From NCBI GenBank assembly GCA_904502165.1, contig CAJGDB010000007.1, positions 1-41,394 on the forward strand: a stretch of 41,394 nucleotides of DNA. The letters are read 5' to 3'. Source of the stretch: an uncultured Akkermansia sp. (GTDB lineage: Bacteria; Verrucomicrobiota; Verrucomicrobiia; Verrucomicrobiales; Akkermansiaceae). The position numbers were made by a program, and so were the translations under genes. Numbering within the stretch: the first letter of the stretch is position 1; each line of letters starts with the position of its first letter. The notes under the pieces were generated by a model. It was given only the letters and a program-made list of their open reading frames with translations. It did not search any database and was not told the DNA's origin. Shown piece by piece: positions 32,247-40,550 of the stretch.

Positions 32247-32791
32247 GCCTGATTCAACACCTGCAGCAAACGCGTCACGGGCAGACCAATGACATTGTCC
32301 AGGTCTCCCTCAAAATTATTGATGATGAGTTCACCATACTCCTGAATAGCGTATGCTCCGGCCTTGTCAAACACATGTACCAGGCTCATGTAATGGCGTA
32401 TATCAGCCTCTGTGAGCGGGCGGAAAGTCACATAACTCGTCTCCACAAAGTCACGCCGGCCACCATCGGGCATAAACACAGCCACAGCGGTGCAGACACT
32501 GTGAGTGCGCCCCTGCAGGCGCAGCAACATGCCTACCGCCTCAGCCTCATCCGCCGGCTTGCCCAGAGGCGTACCGTCAATGAACACCAGCGTATCAGCC
32601 CCGATAACCAGTTCACCAGGAAATTCAGCAGCTACCGCAGCAGCCTTGGCTGCAGCATTGATGGCACAGAGTTCCTGCGGCGGGAGGGAGGCATCATGCA
32701 CCTCCTCCGTATCACGCACAACTACGCGGAACTCAACTCCCTCACGGGTAAGCAGCTCGCGGCGGCGCGGAGACTGGGATGCGAGAATCAT
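32243..32791 (-). CDS. Maf-like nucleoside triphosphate pyrophosphatase
   Basis: 182 residues of the Maf/YhdE/YceF family, which hydrolyse dTTP, UTP or modified nucleotides to monophosphates as house-cleaning enzymes. N-terminal motif ILASQSPRRRELL; 'VIGADTLVFIDGTPLGKP' holds the catalytic Asp; 'SVCTAVAVF', 'KAGAYAIQEYG' and 'NVIGLPVTRL' follow. The YhdE-type 'KAGAYAIQ' points to dTTP/UTP activity. ATG 32791 gives the standard N-terminus; a GTG at 32797 would overlap the ilvA stop as GTGA and add two residues. Coupled to GH20 downstream. Confidence 0.92.
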   Translation of the reverse strand: MILASQSPRRRELLTREGVEFRVVVRDTEEVHDASLPPQELCAINAAAKAAAVAAEFPGELVIGADTLVFIDGTPLGKPADEAEAVGMLLRLQGRTHSVCTAVAVFMPDGGRRDFVETSYVTFRPLTEADIRHYMSLVHVFDKAGAYAIQEYGELIINNFEGDLDNVIGLPVTRLLQVLNQA

Positions 32792-32793
32792 GG

Positions 32794-34356
32794 TCACTTA
32801 TCCAGCGGAGACATGCGCTCAAGCACGCGGTGGCGCACCTCTGTCGGCAGTTCATGGAGGCCCTGAATCGTAGTGCCTCGCAAGGCCAACGCCTTCTCCC
32901 GGCAGGCATCGCGGTCTGCCACCGTCTCGAACTCGAGCCCCACCAGGGCGCGGCCCACATGTTCGCCCGAATAGCGGTAGTTGAAATAGCACAGGTGCGC
33001 GTACTCACCTACAACCCGCATGAACTCAGAGAATGCACCGGGGCGTTCCGGGAACTCTATCACAAAGAACACAGGATGCGACAAACGCTCGCGGTCGTAG
33101 GAAATCATACGGAAACGCACATCATCGTGGTTGGTGACATCGCGTGCCTCAAGCCCCTTTTCTGCCAGGGCTGCATCAATTTCTGCAAACTGGGCATCCG
33201 TAGCCAGCACGCCGAACACCGGCAGCTGAATATCACCGGAAACGCGGCCATACTGCACATCGGTAAGCTGCACACCGGCAGGAATACTCTCCAGATACTT
33301 GAGAATCTGGCCGCGCTTCGTCTCCATGGGAATCTGCAGGAAACGCTCCTTGCGGTCAGACTGGTATACACCGGCCCGGCTGGCGACCACCCCCATCTGC
33401 GTGAAATCCATATTAGCGCCGGAAAGTACCACCAGGCATTTCTCACCTGGCCTGATGCGACCATTCTCCCAATCCTGCACCAGAGCAGCAAGCCCCATGG
33501 CACCGGAAGGCTCGGTAATCACGCGGATACTGTTCCAGAGCGAACGAATAGCCTTGCAAACTTCTTCGTTACTCACCGTCACGAAATCATCCAGCAGTTC
33601 GCGGCACAGCTCATATGTCAGCTCGCCCGCCGTCCGCACGGCCGTACCATCGCAGAACACATCCACATAAGGCAGGGTTCTGCGTTCGCTGCTCTGCACA
33701 GCCAGCTTCATGGAAGCCTGGTCCACCCCTTCCACGCCGATGCAGCGGCACTCCGGCCAGAATTTCTTGAACCAGCAGGCGCAGGATGCAGCCAGGCCAC
33801 CGCCACCAATCTGGAGGTACACCCGGTCAAATGCACCCACACCGCTCATCACCACCTCATCAGCAAGCGTTCCCTGCCCGCCCATGGTGTAGAGATGGTC
33901 ATAAGGGTGAACAAAAGTCAGGCCGTGAGTATCGGCAAATTCATGAGCTGCAGCAGAGGCCGCATCGTAAGAGTCGCCCACCAGCACAATCTCCACCTGC
34001 TCACCGCCATGCATCCGCACAGCATTCTGCTTCACCTCAGGGGTGGACCGGGGCATGAAGATGTGCGCCTTGCAACCCAGTCTGCAGGCCGCACGAGCCA
34101 CACCCTGGCCGTGATTACCGGCAGAGGCCGCCACCACACCCTTGCTGCGCTGCTCCGGGCTAAGCTTGGCCATGCAATTATAAGCCCCGCGCCACTTGTA
34201 CGCCTTAATCGGCCCCAGATCCTCACGCTTGGCATAGATGCAGACATTCACGCCCGGCAGACTGAGTTCCTGCAAAGGCGTGGCATCCCCGACGGCATAC
34301 ACACGCTGCCTGGCCTGAAGGATTTCATCGAAAAGCTGTTCTTTCAGAGTGCTCAT
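32794..34356 (-). CDS. ilvA: Threonine ammonia-lyase, biosynthetic type
   Basis: 520 residues. Makes 2-oxobutanoate from threonine, the first step to isoleucine. PLP lysine K54 in IKAYKWRGAYN, the phosphate loop IGGGGLA near 184, and 'SAGNHGQGVARAA' are intact. The C-terminal about 190 residues form two ACT-like regulatory domains ('FLQIPMETKRGQILKYL', 'FFVIEFPERPGAFSEFMRVVG', 'RALVGLEFE'), typical of isoleucine-feedback forms. Length matches E. coli IlvA (514). The promoter is at 34380-34409. It opens an operon with maf and the GH20 gene, an odd combination with no known pathway link. Confidence 0.93.
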   Translation of the reverse strand: MSTLKEQLFDEILQARQRVYAVGDATPLQELSLPGVNVCIYAKREDLGPIKAYKWRGAYNCMAKLSPEQRSKGVVAASAGNHGQGVARAACRLGCKAHIFMPRSTPEVKQNAVRMHGGEQVEIVLVGDSYDAASAAAHEFADTHGLTFVHPYDHLYTMGGQGTLADEVVMSGVGAFDRVYLQIGGGGLAASCACWFKKFWPECRCIGVEGVDQASMKLAVQSSERRTLPYVDVFCDGTAVRTAGELTYELCRELLDDFVTVSNEEVCKAIRSLWNSIRVITEPSGAMGLAALVQDWENGRIRPGEKCLVVLSGANMDFTQMGVVASRAGVYQSDRKERFLQIPMETKRGQILKYLESIPAGVQLTDVQYGRVSGDIQLPVFGVLATDAQFAEIDAALAEKGLEARDVTNHDDVRFRMISYDRERLSHPVFFVIEFPERPGAFSEFMRVVGEYAHLCYFNYRYSGEHVGRALVGLEFETVADRDACREKALALRGTTIQGLHELPTEVRHRVLERMSPLDK

Positions 34357-34379
34357 AATCGCGTTTCAATACATAGAGT

Positions 34380-34409
34380 ATTCTACACCATACACCCCGC
34401 CCAGCGCAA
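34380..34409 (-). promoter_or_regulatory. Promoter of ilvA-maf-GH20
   Basis: Minus strand: TTGCGC, 18 bases, TAGAAT, 23 bases before ATG 34356. No leader-peptide attenuator or T-box is visible in that short space. Confidence 0.55.
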
Positions 34410-34460
34410 GAGCGGATTGCGTACACCTGCTGAAAAGGTGGAGAATTCGCGACTTACCGC

Positions 34461-34489
34461 TTGTCTGCACAGCCGTTTGCTGCTACAAT
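34461..34489 (+). promoter_or_regulatory. Promoter of ankyrin lipoprotein gene
   Basis: TTGTCT, 17 bases, TACAAT, then 7 bases to ATG 34497. Leaderless mRNA predicted; excludes the upstream in-frame start at 34461. Confidence 0.6.
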
Positions 34490-34496
34490 CCGGCGC

Positions 34497-36335
34497 ATGA
34501 AGACGACACGCCTGTGCCTGGCTCTGCTTCTGGGAGGCAGCCTGCTGCTGCCCTGCTGCGGCCCGCGCGACCGCGGCCATGCCACCCCCGAAGCCGCTGC
34601 TGAGCTTTCTCTGATTTCCGGTTACCTGCCCGAAGTCAGCATTGAGGAAGTGCTGGAGCTGCCAGCGGCAGATGAGATTCACCTGCTCATGAGCGATTTT
34701 GCAGCCACCGCAAATGCCGCCCTGGTTTCCCGTCCCTCCGGGGTCAGCATGCTGCACCTGGCCTGTCTGTTCAAAAAGCCCGAACTGGCACGCTGCCTGC
34801 TGCTCGACCATGCTGATCCCAATGCCATCACCGCCATGGGAGACACCCCGCTGGGGCTGGCGGTTTCCATGCGCGGCATGGAAGATGAACACACAAGCGA
34901 GGACACCATGATCCGCCTCATTGATGTACTGGTGGAAGGGGGGGCTGATTTGACGCGCCACACCGCAGAGGACATGCCCCTGCTCAACTACGCCGGTCTT
35001 AACTGTTACAGCGAAAAAGTATTCCTGCACCTGCTGGATTTGAACTGTCCGCATGATGAAACAAGCGCCCAGGCTCCCGCCATGATGGGGTGGAATACCG
35101 CTTTGCGCCGCCTGCTAGACCAAGGGGCAGGCAAAGCCCCCGACGCGCTGGAAACCATGCTGCTCATGGCCGCGGCCAACCTGCACACAGACACCGTGAA
35201 ACTGCTGCTGGAAGCCGGGGCAGATGTCGATGCGCGGCAAATCAGCGGAACAACACCCCTGCTCGAGGCTGCGGGTCACCTTCTTTCACCGGCAGAAGAA
35301 AAGGAGGATTCCCACCGCAAGGCTGTGTTCGATGTCTGCGCCCTGCTCATCCAGAACGGGGCAGATGTTCACCTTGCTGAATTGCGACAAGAGGGTTCCC
35401 CCGCATTCTGCGCGGCTGATATCCTCACCAGAGACCCGGAATCCGTGCAGCAGCTCAAGGAACGCGGCATTTCGCTGGAACCCCGGGCCATGGCCTTCAC
35501 CTCGGGCATTGAACTGCTGGAGCAGGTTGCAAAGGCCGCCGTGCTGGAGCAACTGCCACCGGCCGATGCATTCGATGCCATTGCCATGGTGCTGAACCCT
35601 ACCGCAGAAATGAAGCAGCACTCACTCTACCACGAAGCCCTGCCCATGGCGGTGGAGTTGCTGCACAGCATTGACCCGGCCCGCGCTTCCCGTCTGATTG
35701 CCGCCCTGCCGATGTGGAGCAGCGCCGATGCCTGGAACCAGCATTACGGAGACCTGCTCATTCCGGCCCTGACGGCCTGCGAACAGCTCGTACTGCCTAA
35801 AGCGGTCATCTGCCATGCAGCCCAGCACCTGAACACCGCCGGCAAAGGAGATGCCGCCGCCTACATGATAGAACTGCTCGCCCGCTGCCCCGATGCCGAT
35901 GCGGACATTGCACAATTCTGCACCCACGCCTCGCGGCCGCTCCGCGCCGGGGCTCTGGCCGCCCGTCTGCGCCGCGCAGGGCTCCCCACTCCCCGCGATG
36001 GCGATGTTCAGGTATGGCTCGATAACAACCAGCGCCAGCCCAATACACCGGCAGTGCAGAAAGCCCTGCTGCTCACCTCTCTTTCCCGCCTCTGGTATGG
36101 TGACATGCTCCCGGGTGAGCAGGAAGAGATGCTCGCAGCCATGGAGGAAATCGGGGCGGTTGAAGCTGCTGCCCACTACCGGGCCATAGTGGCTGCCATG
36201 GATGAACCTGACCAGCTCGACCAACTGACCGAAAACAGCGATTCCTGGAAATATGAGCTCGAAATCGCCACCGCAGAGTATATTTTGAAGCACAGAGAAG
36301 CGTTTCTGCCCGCTGCCGGGGAAATTACAGATTGA
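34497..36335 (+). CDS. Ankyrin-repeat lipoprotein
   Basis: 612 residues. The signal ends in LLLPCCG, so Cys20 or 21 is lipidated and the protein sits in the envelope. Ankyrin repeats span about 65-340: 'SGVSMLHLACLFKKPELARCLLLDHADPN', 'MGDTPLGLAVS', 'LIDVLVEGGADLTRHT', 'HTDTVKLLLEAGADVDARQISGTTPLLEAA' and 'VCALLIQNGADVHLAE' (quoted in pieces). The C-terminal about 270 residues are a helical repeat-like region of unknown type that is shared with the next gene. Ankyrins mediate protein binding; the partner is unknown. It heads a three-gene plus-strand locus with its own promoter. Confidence 0.8.
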   Translation: MKTTRLCLALLLGGSLLLPCCGPRDRGHATPEAAAELSLISGYLPEVSIEEVLELPAADEIHLLMSDFAATANAALVSRPSGVSMLHLACLFKKPELARCLLLDHADPNAITAMGDTPLGLAVSMRGMEDEHTSEDTMIRLIDVLVEGGADLTRHTAEDMPLLNYAGLNCYSEKVFLHLLDLNCPHDETSAQAPAMMGWNTALRRLLDQGAGKAPDALETMLLMAAANLHTDTVKLLLEAGADVDARQISGTTPLLEAAGHLLSPAEEKEDSHRKAVFDVCALLIQNGADVHLAELRQEGSPAFCAADILTRDPESVQQLKERGISLEPRAMAFTSGIELLEQVAKAAVLEQLPPADAFDAIAMVLNPTAEMKQHSLYHEALPMAVELLHSIDPARASRLIAALPMWSSADAWNQHYGDLLIPALTACEQLVLPKAVICHAAQHLNTAGKGDAAAYMIELLARCPDADADIAQFCTHASRPLRAGALAARLRRAGLPTPRDGDVQVWLDNNQRQPNTPAVQKALLLTSLSRLWYGDMLPGEQEEMLAAMEEIGAVEAAAHYRAIVAAMDEPDQLDQLTENSDSWKYELEIATAEYILKHREAFLPAAGEITD

Positions 36336-36360
36336 CAGATGGCCTGAAAAGCTATAAATT
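36332..36360 (+). promoter_or_regulatory. Possible internal promoter and strong ribosome site before secreted paralogue
   Basis: TTGACA, 17 bases, TAAATT (or TATAAA at a 15-base spacer). The ribosome site GGGGAGG at 36363-36369 lies 3 bases before ATG 36373, one of the few clear Shine-Dalgarno sequences here, though closer than optimal. Confidence 0.45.
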
Positions 36361-36372
36361 CAGGGGAGGTAT

Positions 36373-37653
36373 ATGAGTATTACCCGCACAGCTTCGCTTC
36401 TCTTCCTCACCATGGGGCTCGCCGTGGGGGCGGAGTCTGCTGCCAACGTCTCTATTCCGCTTTCCCGCACGCTGCATGAAGTCGCAAATCTGCTGGGGGA
36501 GGAAGCGCTGAATGAGGCTCCCCTGCTCAGTCTGGCGCGAGCCGCGCACGACATGCCCACCGCATCACGCATACGGCTGGTTGATCCCCTCATCAGGGAA
36601 CTGCTGCGGCAGGGGCATGACCCGCTGCAGGAAAACGAACAAGGATGCAATGCGGTATTCTACCTTGCCGGCATTCCGGAACTCTACCAGCAACTGGTGG
36701 AGGAAAACCTGCTTCCCCGTGAACTGGCTCTGCGTATTCCGCACGATGAAGGAGCTCTGCTGCGCTACATGCGCCTGCGGAACAACCAGCTTATCCTTGC
36801 CCGCGCTGCAGGCAGCCGGGATTACCTGATACGCCGCTACTGTGCGCCTGCCTATGCCCGGGCAGAGCGTCTGCTCCGCAGCTACATCGGGGCACCCACC
36901 CTGGAGCGCATCCCCAAGGATTCCCTGGCCGATTGTCTGCAATTCATGCTGCTGGCCAATCCGCGTGCTGCACGCAATTTCATTGATTCGCTCACTTACT
37001 GGGAACACGGCGAACATTTCCTGGAAGAAATCCCCGTGCACCTGCTCACCACCCTGCACCAGTTACAATGGCCTGTGGATGCGGCCCTGCTCCGCCGCGC
37101 GCTCAGCAAGCTCGGCACCCTGCTCCCGGTCAGCAAGGATGATATGATTGAATGTGCAGCATCGGTTCCCATGTCGCGCATCCTGGAAATGCTCACCCGC
37201 ATGGAGGGCGATGGTGCCATGCCGGAGCTCCAGCACTACGCCGCCGCCTTTGACCCGGAGATAGTGCACACCGCCCTGCTGCTTCAGATGAAGCTGCAGG
37301 GAATTCCCCATCCGGGTGATGCAGTTTTCAATTCCCTGACCACCCCGGACGTGGTAGAGGTGCGTGACGCTCTTGCGGCAGATGAAGCCATCCGCAAAGG
37401 CCACATGGAGCAACTGACGGCCAGCCAGCTTACCAGGGCTGCAGAAATTCTCCGCAAACACAACATGCCCCACCATGCTGAGATGATGAGCGGCATTGTG
37501 GAGGGAGAGCAGATTATCCTGCGCCCCGAGCTCCGCCCCACATTCCGAACCCGATACGAGGAACTCAGAGAGGAGTCGCCGCACGTGGTCCTGCTTCGCT
37601 ACCTGATGCAGAACAGGGAACTTCTCATGCCGCCCGGGGAGGGAGAATCATGA
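36373..37653 (+). CDS. Secreted helical-repeat protein, paralogue of the ankyrin lipoprotein
   Basis: 426 residues with a signal peptide (ASLLFLTMGLAVGAESA). One ankyrin-like stretch remains ('LIRELLRQGHDPLQENEQGCNAVFYLAG', in pieces). From about residue 185 on it aligns by eye with the C-terminal half of the preceding protein: 'PRAARNFIDSL..W' with 'PARASRLIAALPMW', 'QGIPHP' with 'AGLPTP', 'AEILRKHNMPHHAEMMSGIV' with 'MEEIGAVEAAAHYRAIV' and the final 'LMQNRELLMPPGEGE' with 'ILKHREAFLPAAGEI'. I infer an old tandem duplication with loss of most ankyrin repeats. Function unknown. Its stop overlaps the next gene's start as ATGA. Confidence 0.7.
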   Translation: MSITRTASLLFLTMGLAVGAESAANVSIPLSRTLHEVANLLGEEALNEAPLLSLARAAHDMPTASRIRLVDPLIRELLRQGHDPLQENEQGCNAVFYLAGIPELYQQLVEENLLPRELALRIPHDEGALLRYMRLRNNQLILARAAGSRDYLIRRYCAPAYARAERLLRSYIGAPTLERIPKDSLADCLQFMLLANPRAARNFIDSLTYWEHGEHFLEEIPVHLLTTLHQLQWPVDAALLRRALSKLGTLLPVSKDDMIECAASVPMSRILEMLTRMEGDGAMPELQHYAAAFDPEIVHTALLLQMKLQGIPHPGDAVFNSLTTPDVVEVRDALAADEAIRKGHMEQLTASQLTRAAEILRKHNMPHHAEMMSGIVEGEQIILRPELRPTFRTRYEELREESPHVVLLRYLMQNRELLMPPGEGES

Positions 37654-39053
37654 GGCGTGCCTTTTTCTCGTTCTGGAGATTCCTTCTCTACCCAACCTAC
37701 CTGCATGTTCTGTGCAGCGCAGCCGCATTCATCTGCTGCATTCCCGTAATTTTCCCGGAGATATGTCCGGTTGGTTCTGCTGCTCACGTACTCCGCTACG
37801 CAGGCCTGGTCATGCTGATTGCGCCGCTGCTCTCACTTGCGTTCATGCTTCTGGCCGTGGTCATACACATGTTCCGCATGAGCAACACGCGAGCCTTCAG
37901 CCAGTTATTCAAATGGGCGGCTGTATGGGGCTGCACCTGTGTCTGCTATATGCTGCTGGCCATTGCAGCCGATGTGCCGCAGCCGCCCATGGTCACCGAA
38001 AGCGGACAACCTCAGGACTCCGATACCATCCATTCACCGCACGAGCAGCTCAATGGCCCGGCTTCTCTCGTCATTCCTATCTCTCCCAAAGAAACTGCTT
38101 TCGACAAAGTAGCCGGAGCCCCGAACCTCATTGCGCTGGAAAATGACCACCCGGAGCTGCTGAAAGCATATATCAACAACTCCCCGCGATGGTCCGGCCA
38201 GGAGGGAGATGATACCTTCTACACCAAACCGGGGCATCTGGTCATGGTCCCCCCGGCTCCTACGGGAATTCCGGCGCTGGTTCATGTCTGTTTCCGCCAG
38301 CTGGTGGAAGGTGACCCACTGCCCCAGGGCTATGAAGTCATCAGACCGGGGGGTGATTTTCCGGCCATGCCCGATGACAATTCACCCATTCCCGACTTTG
38401 CTGTTGACCTGGGGAGCAACCACTTCCTGCTGCTTGCATGGCGTGGCAGCACCCACCGGGAAACCGCCCTGCGGGCTATCAATGCAGCCATTACTGCGAC
38501 TGATACACGCATGCAGCCCCTGCTCGAATCACCCACCCCGGAAACCGTGCAACGCATGCTGCAAGGGCGCAGAACCTACCCCGGCAACAGCCCTGAATTC
38601 CACCTCTGCGAACCCCTGGCGCAGGATGGTGCCTACCAGGCAGAGCTTTATGCCAACCCGGGTGAGCCGGGGGTTATCCTCGTCTATATCAAGGACCGCA
38701 AAAGTTATAAGACTCTCCGTATCCTGAACCTTCAGGCGATGTATTCGGACAATTCAAACGAGTTATTCCGGCACGATATTCCCGGCTCCATGCCCCATTG
38801 GATTCGCCGCACCGGCGATGCAGACATCGCACAGGTGTTCCCACACAACACCCCGCTCTTTGCTATCAGGCTCGGGCCTCAGCGCCAGTATTTCGAGGTA
38901 GAGTTCACCATCTGGTTCAAACCTTCGGATGTACGGCGCAGCCGCCGGTTGCTTTTAAGGAGGTGCTATAAGGTGCAAGCCTACGACCCGCCCCATTTCG
39001 CTGCAGGCGAAATCAACTCTCCGCCGGAAGAAAGAATTTCTGCTTTGCACTGA
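37650..39053 (+). CDS. Membrane-anchored protein with large extracytoplasmic domain, unknown
   Basis: 467 residues. Three membrane segments lie in the first 110 residues (about 12-37, 48-73 and 88-107), the last followed by a Pro-rich linker (PQPPMVTESGQPQ). The remaining about 350 residues should be outside the cytoplasm; they are beta-rich and contain 'HFLLLAWRGSTHRETALRAI' and 'QYFEVEFTIWFKPSD'. I recognise no family. The start overlaps the previous gene's stop as ATGA, so the three genes of this locus are probably expressed together and may form one envelope assembly. The last 50 residues are basic. Confidence 0.65.
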   Translation: MRRAFFSFWRFLLYPTYLHVLCSAAAFICCIPVIFPEICPVGSAAHVLRYAGLVMLIAPLLSLAFMLLAVVIHMFRMSNTRAFSQLFKWAAVWGCTCVCYMLLAIAADVPQPPMVTESGQPQDSDTIHSPHEQLNGPASLVIPISPKETAFDKVAGAPNLIALENDHPELLKAYINNSPRWSGQEGDDTFYTKPGHLVMVPPAPTGIPALVHVCFRQLVEGDPLPQGYEVIRPGGDFPAMPDDNSPIPDFAVDLGSNHFLLLAWRGSTHRETALRAINAAITATDTRMQPLLESPTPETVQRMLQGRRTYPGNSPEFHLCEPLAQDGAYQAELYANPGEPGVILVYIKDRKSYKTLRILNLQAMYSDNSNELFRHDIPGSMPHWIRRTGDADIAQVFPHNTPLFAIRLGPQRQYFEVEFTIWFKPSDVRRSRRLLLRRCYKVQAYDPPHFAAGEINSPPEERISALH

Positions 39054-39058
39054 GAATT

Positions 39059-39077
39059 TCGCGGGCTGCACCCGCGA
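39059..39077 (+). terminator. Short hairpin after the envelope locus
   Basis: TCGCGGG, loop CTGCA, CCCGCGA, 5 bases after the preceding stop; the following ATTTAG is a poor T-run. It could terminate weakly or only stabilise the transcript end. Confidence 0.45.
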
Positions 39078-39091
39078 GATTTAGAGTGAGC

Positions 39092-39120
39092 TTGACAAAG
39101 GGGGATTTTCAGGGCATACT
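39092..39120 (+). promoter_or_regulatory. Promoter of cysS-queF-queC
   Basis: TTGACA, 17 bases, CATACT, then 10 bases to ATG 39131. The -35 is perfect. It places the transcript start within about 3-4 bases of the ATG and rules out in-frame starts from 39086. Confidence 0.65.
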
Positions 39121-39130
39121 CCCCCGCGTT

Positions 39131-40546
39131 ATGTTACACCTATTCGATACACAGTCGGGGGCAATGAAGCCCGTGCAGGCAGAAGACGGCAAACAGCTGC
39201 GCTTCTACTGTTGCGGCCCCACCGTGTATGCCGCAGCCCATATCGGCAATTTCCGTACCTTCGTGGTGCAGGATGTGTTCCGACGCGTGGTCGAGCTGGG
39301 TGGCCTGCGGACCAAGCATGTGCGTAACCTTACCGATGTGGATGACAAGACTATCCGCAACTCCCAGGCCCAGGGCATGCCGCTGGGCGAATATACCGCC
39401 AAATGGACCGCCAAGTTCCACGATGACTGCAAGGCACTCAACTGCCTTTCTCCGCATGTGGAACCCAGTGCGGTGGGGCATATCAAAGAACAGCTCGATA
39501 TCGTCCGGAACCTCATGGATAAAGGCCACGCCTACCAGAGCGAGGACGGCTCGGTCTACTTCCGCATTTCCTCCTACGCCGACTACGGCAAACTGGCCCA
39601 CCTCGACCGCCAGGAACTCGACCTCGGCAAAACCGCCCAGACCCGCGCTGATACAGATGAGTATGAAAAAGACAGCGTGGCCGACTTCGTCCTCTGGAAA
39701 GCCCGTCGCCCGGAGGACGGCCCGAACTTCTGGCCCTCCCCCTGGGGTGAGGGTCGCCCCGGCTGGCACCTGGAATGCTCTGCCATGAGCCACAAATACC
39801 TCGGCGATACCTTCGACCTGCACTCCGGTGGCGTGGATCTCGTCTTCCCCCACCACGAGAACGAAATCGCCCAGAGCCGCTGCGCCTGCGGTGGTCACTT
39901 TGCCCGCCACTGGTTCCACGTGACCCACCTGCTGGTGGATGGTGCCAAGATGAGCAAGAGCCTGGGCAACATGTACACCCTCGACCAGCTGCAGGAAATG
40001 GGCTACACCCCCGCCGCGCTGCGCTATGTGCTGGCCGGTGCCTACTACCGCCGCCCGCTTAATTTCACGCTTACCGGCATGAAGGATGCCACAAGCGCCC
40101 TTAACAAGCTGGGCCGTTTCGATAAGGAACTGGCCAAGGCCTCTGCCACCAAGGAACCCACCTACCGCGATTTCGTGAAGAAGGCCCCCGCTCTGGGTGC
40201 GTTCCAGCCCGCCTGGGACAGTCTGGAGGACGACCTGAACGGCCCGGAGGCCCTCGGTTACGTGTTCAGCGCCATCAAGGGCATCAAGCCGGCGGAAATG
40301 GAAGCCTCCGAAGCCGAAAAGGTATGGAAAGCCTTCCGCTTCATCATGGAGGCTCTTGGTCTGCAACTGCCCGACCCCGATGCCGATATCGAAGTACCGG
40401 AGGACATCAAGGCCATTGCCGATGAACGCTGGGCCGCCCGTCTGGCGAAGGATTGGGCCACGGCCGATACCTTGCGCGGCAAGCTCGCTGAGCTCGGCTG
40501 GGCCATGAAGGACGGCAAGGACGGCTACAAACTCACCAAAGCGTAA
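39131..40546 (+). CDS. cysS: Cysteinyl-tRNA synthetase
   Basis: 471 residues, normal length; a class I aminoacyl-tRNA synthetase. The HIGH box is AAHIGNFRTF and the KMSKS box GAKMSKSLGN. Zinc ligands Cys in 'FYCCGPTVY', Cys in 'GWHLECSAMS' and His/Glu in 'PHHENEIAQS' are all in place. The C-terminal DALR-type domain ends 'ADIEVPEDIKAIADERWAARLAKDW'. The start ATG 39131 is fixed by the promoter. The N-terminus MLHLFDTQSGAMKPV is typical. queF follows after 4 bases, so tRNA charging and queuosine precursor genes share one transcript. Confidence 0.97.
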   Translation: MLHLFDTQSGAMKPVQAEDGKQLRFYCCGPTVYAAAHIGNFRTFVVQDVFRRVVELGGLRTKHVRNLTDVDDKTIRNSQAQGMPLGEYTAKWTAKFHDDCKALNCLSPHVEPSAVGHIKEQLDIVRNLMDKGHAYQSEDGSVYFRISSYADYGKLAHLDRQELDLGKTAQTRADTDEYEKDSVADFVLWKARRPEDGPNFWPSPWGEGRPGWHLECSAMSHKYLGDTFDLHSGGVDLVFPHHENEIAQSRCACGGHFARHWFHVTHLLVDGAKMSKSLGNMYTLDQLQEMGYTPAALRYVLAGAYYRRPLNFTLTGMKDATSALNKLGRFDKELAKASATKEPTYRDFVKKAPALGAFQPAWDSLEDDLNGPEALGYVFSAIKGIKPAEMEASEAEKVWKAFRFIMEALGLQLPDPDADIEVPEDIKAIADERWAARLAKDWATADTLRGKLAELGWAMKDGKDGYKLTKA

Positions 40547-40550
40547 GATT

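Noticed and set aside
32779..34500. Long plus-strand open frame opposite ilvA (573 codons)
   Set aside because: Antisense shadow of a complete, motif-verified ilvA. The same applies to the frames opposite aminotransferase (23271-24614), argH (25787-26980) and cysS (39140-40618).
39054..39130. preQ1 riboswitch ahead of the queF-queC genes
   Set aside because: The genes follow cysS by 4 bases. The only leader is upstream of cysS and holds a plain 7-base hairpin and a promoter, with no preQ1 aptamer core seen.
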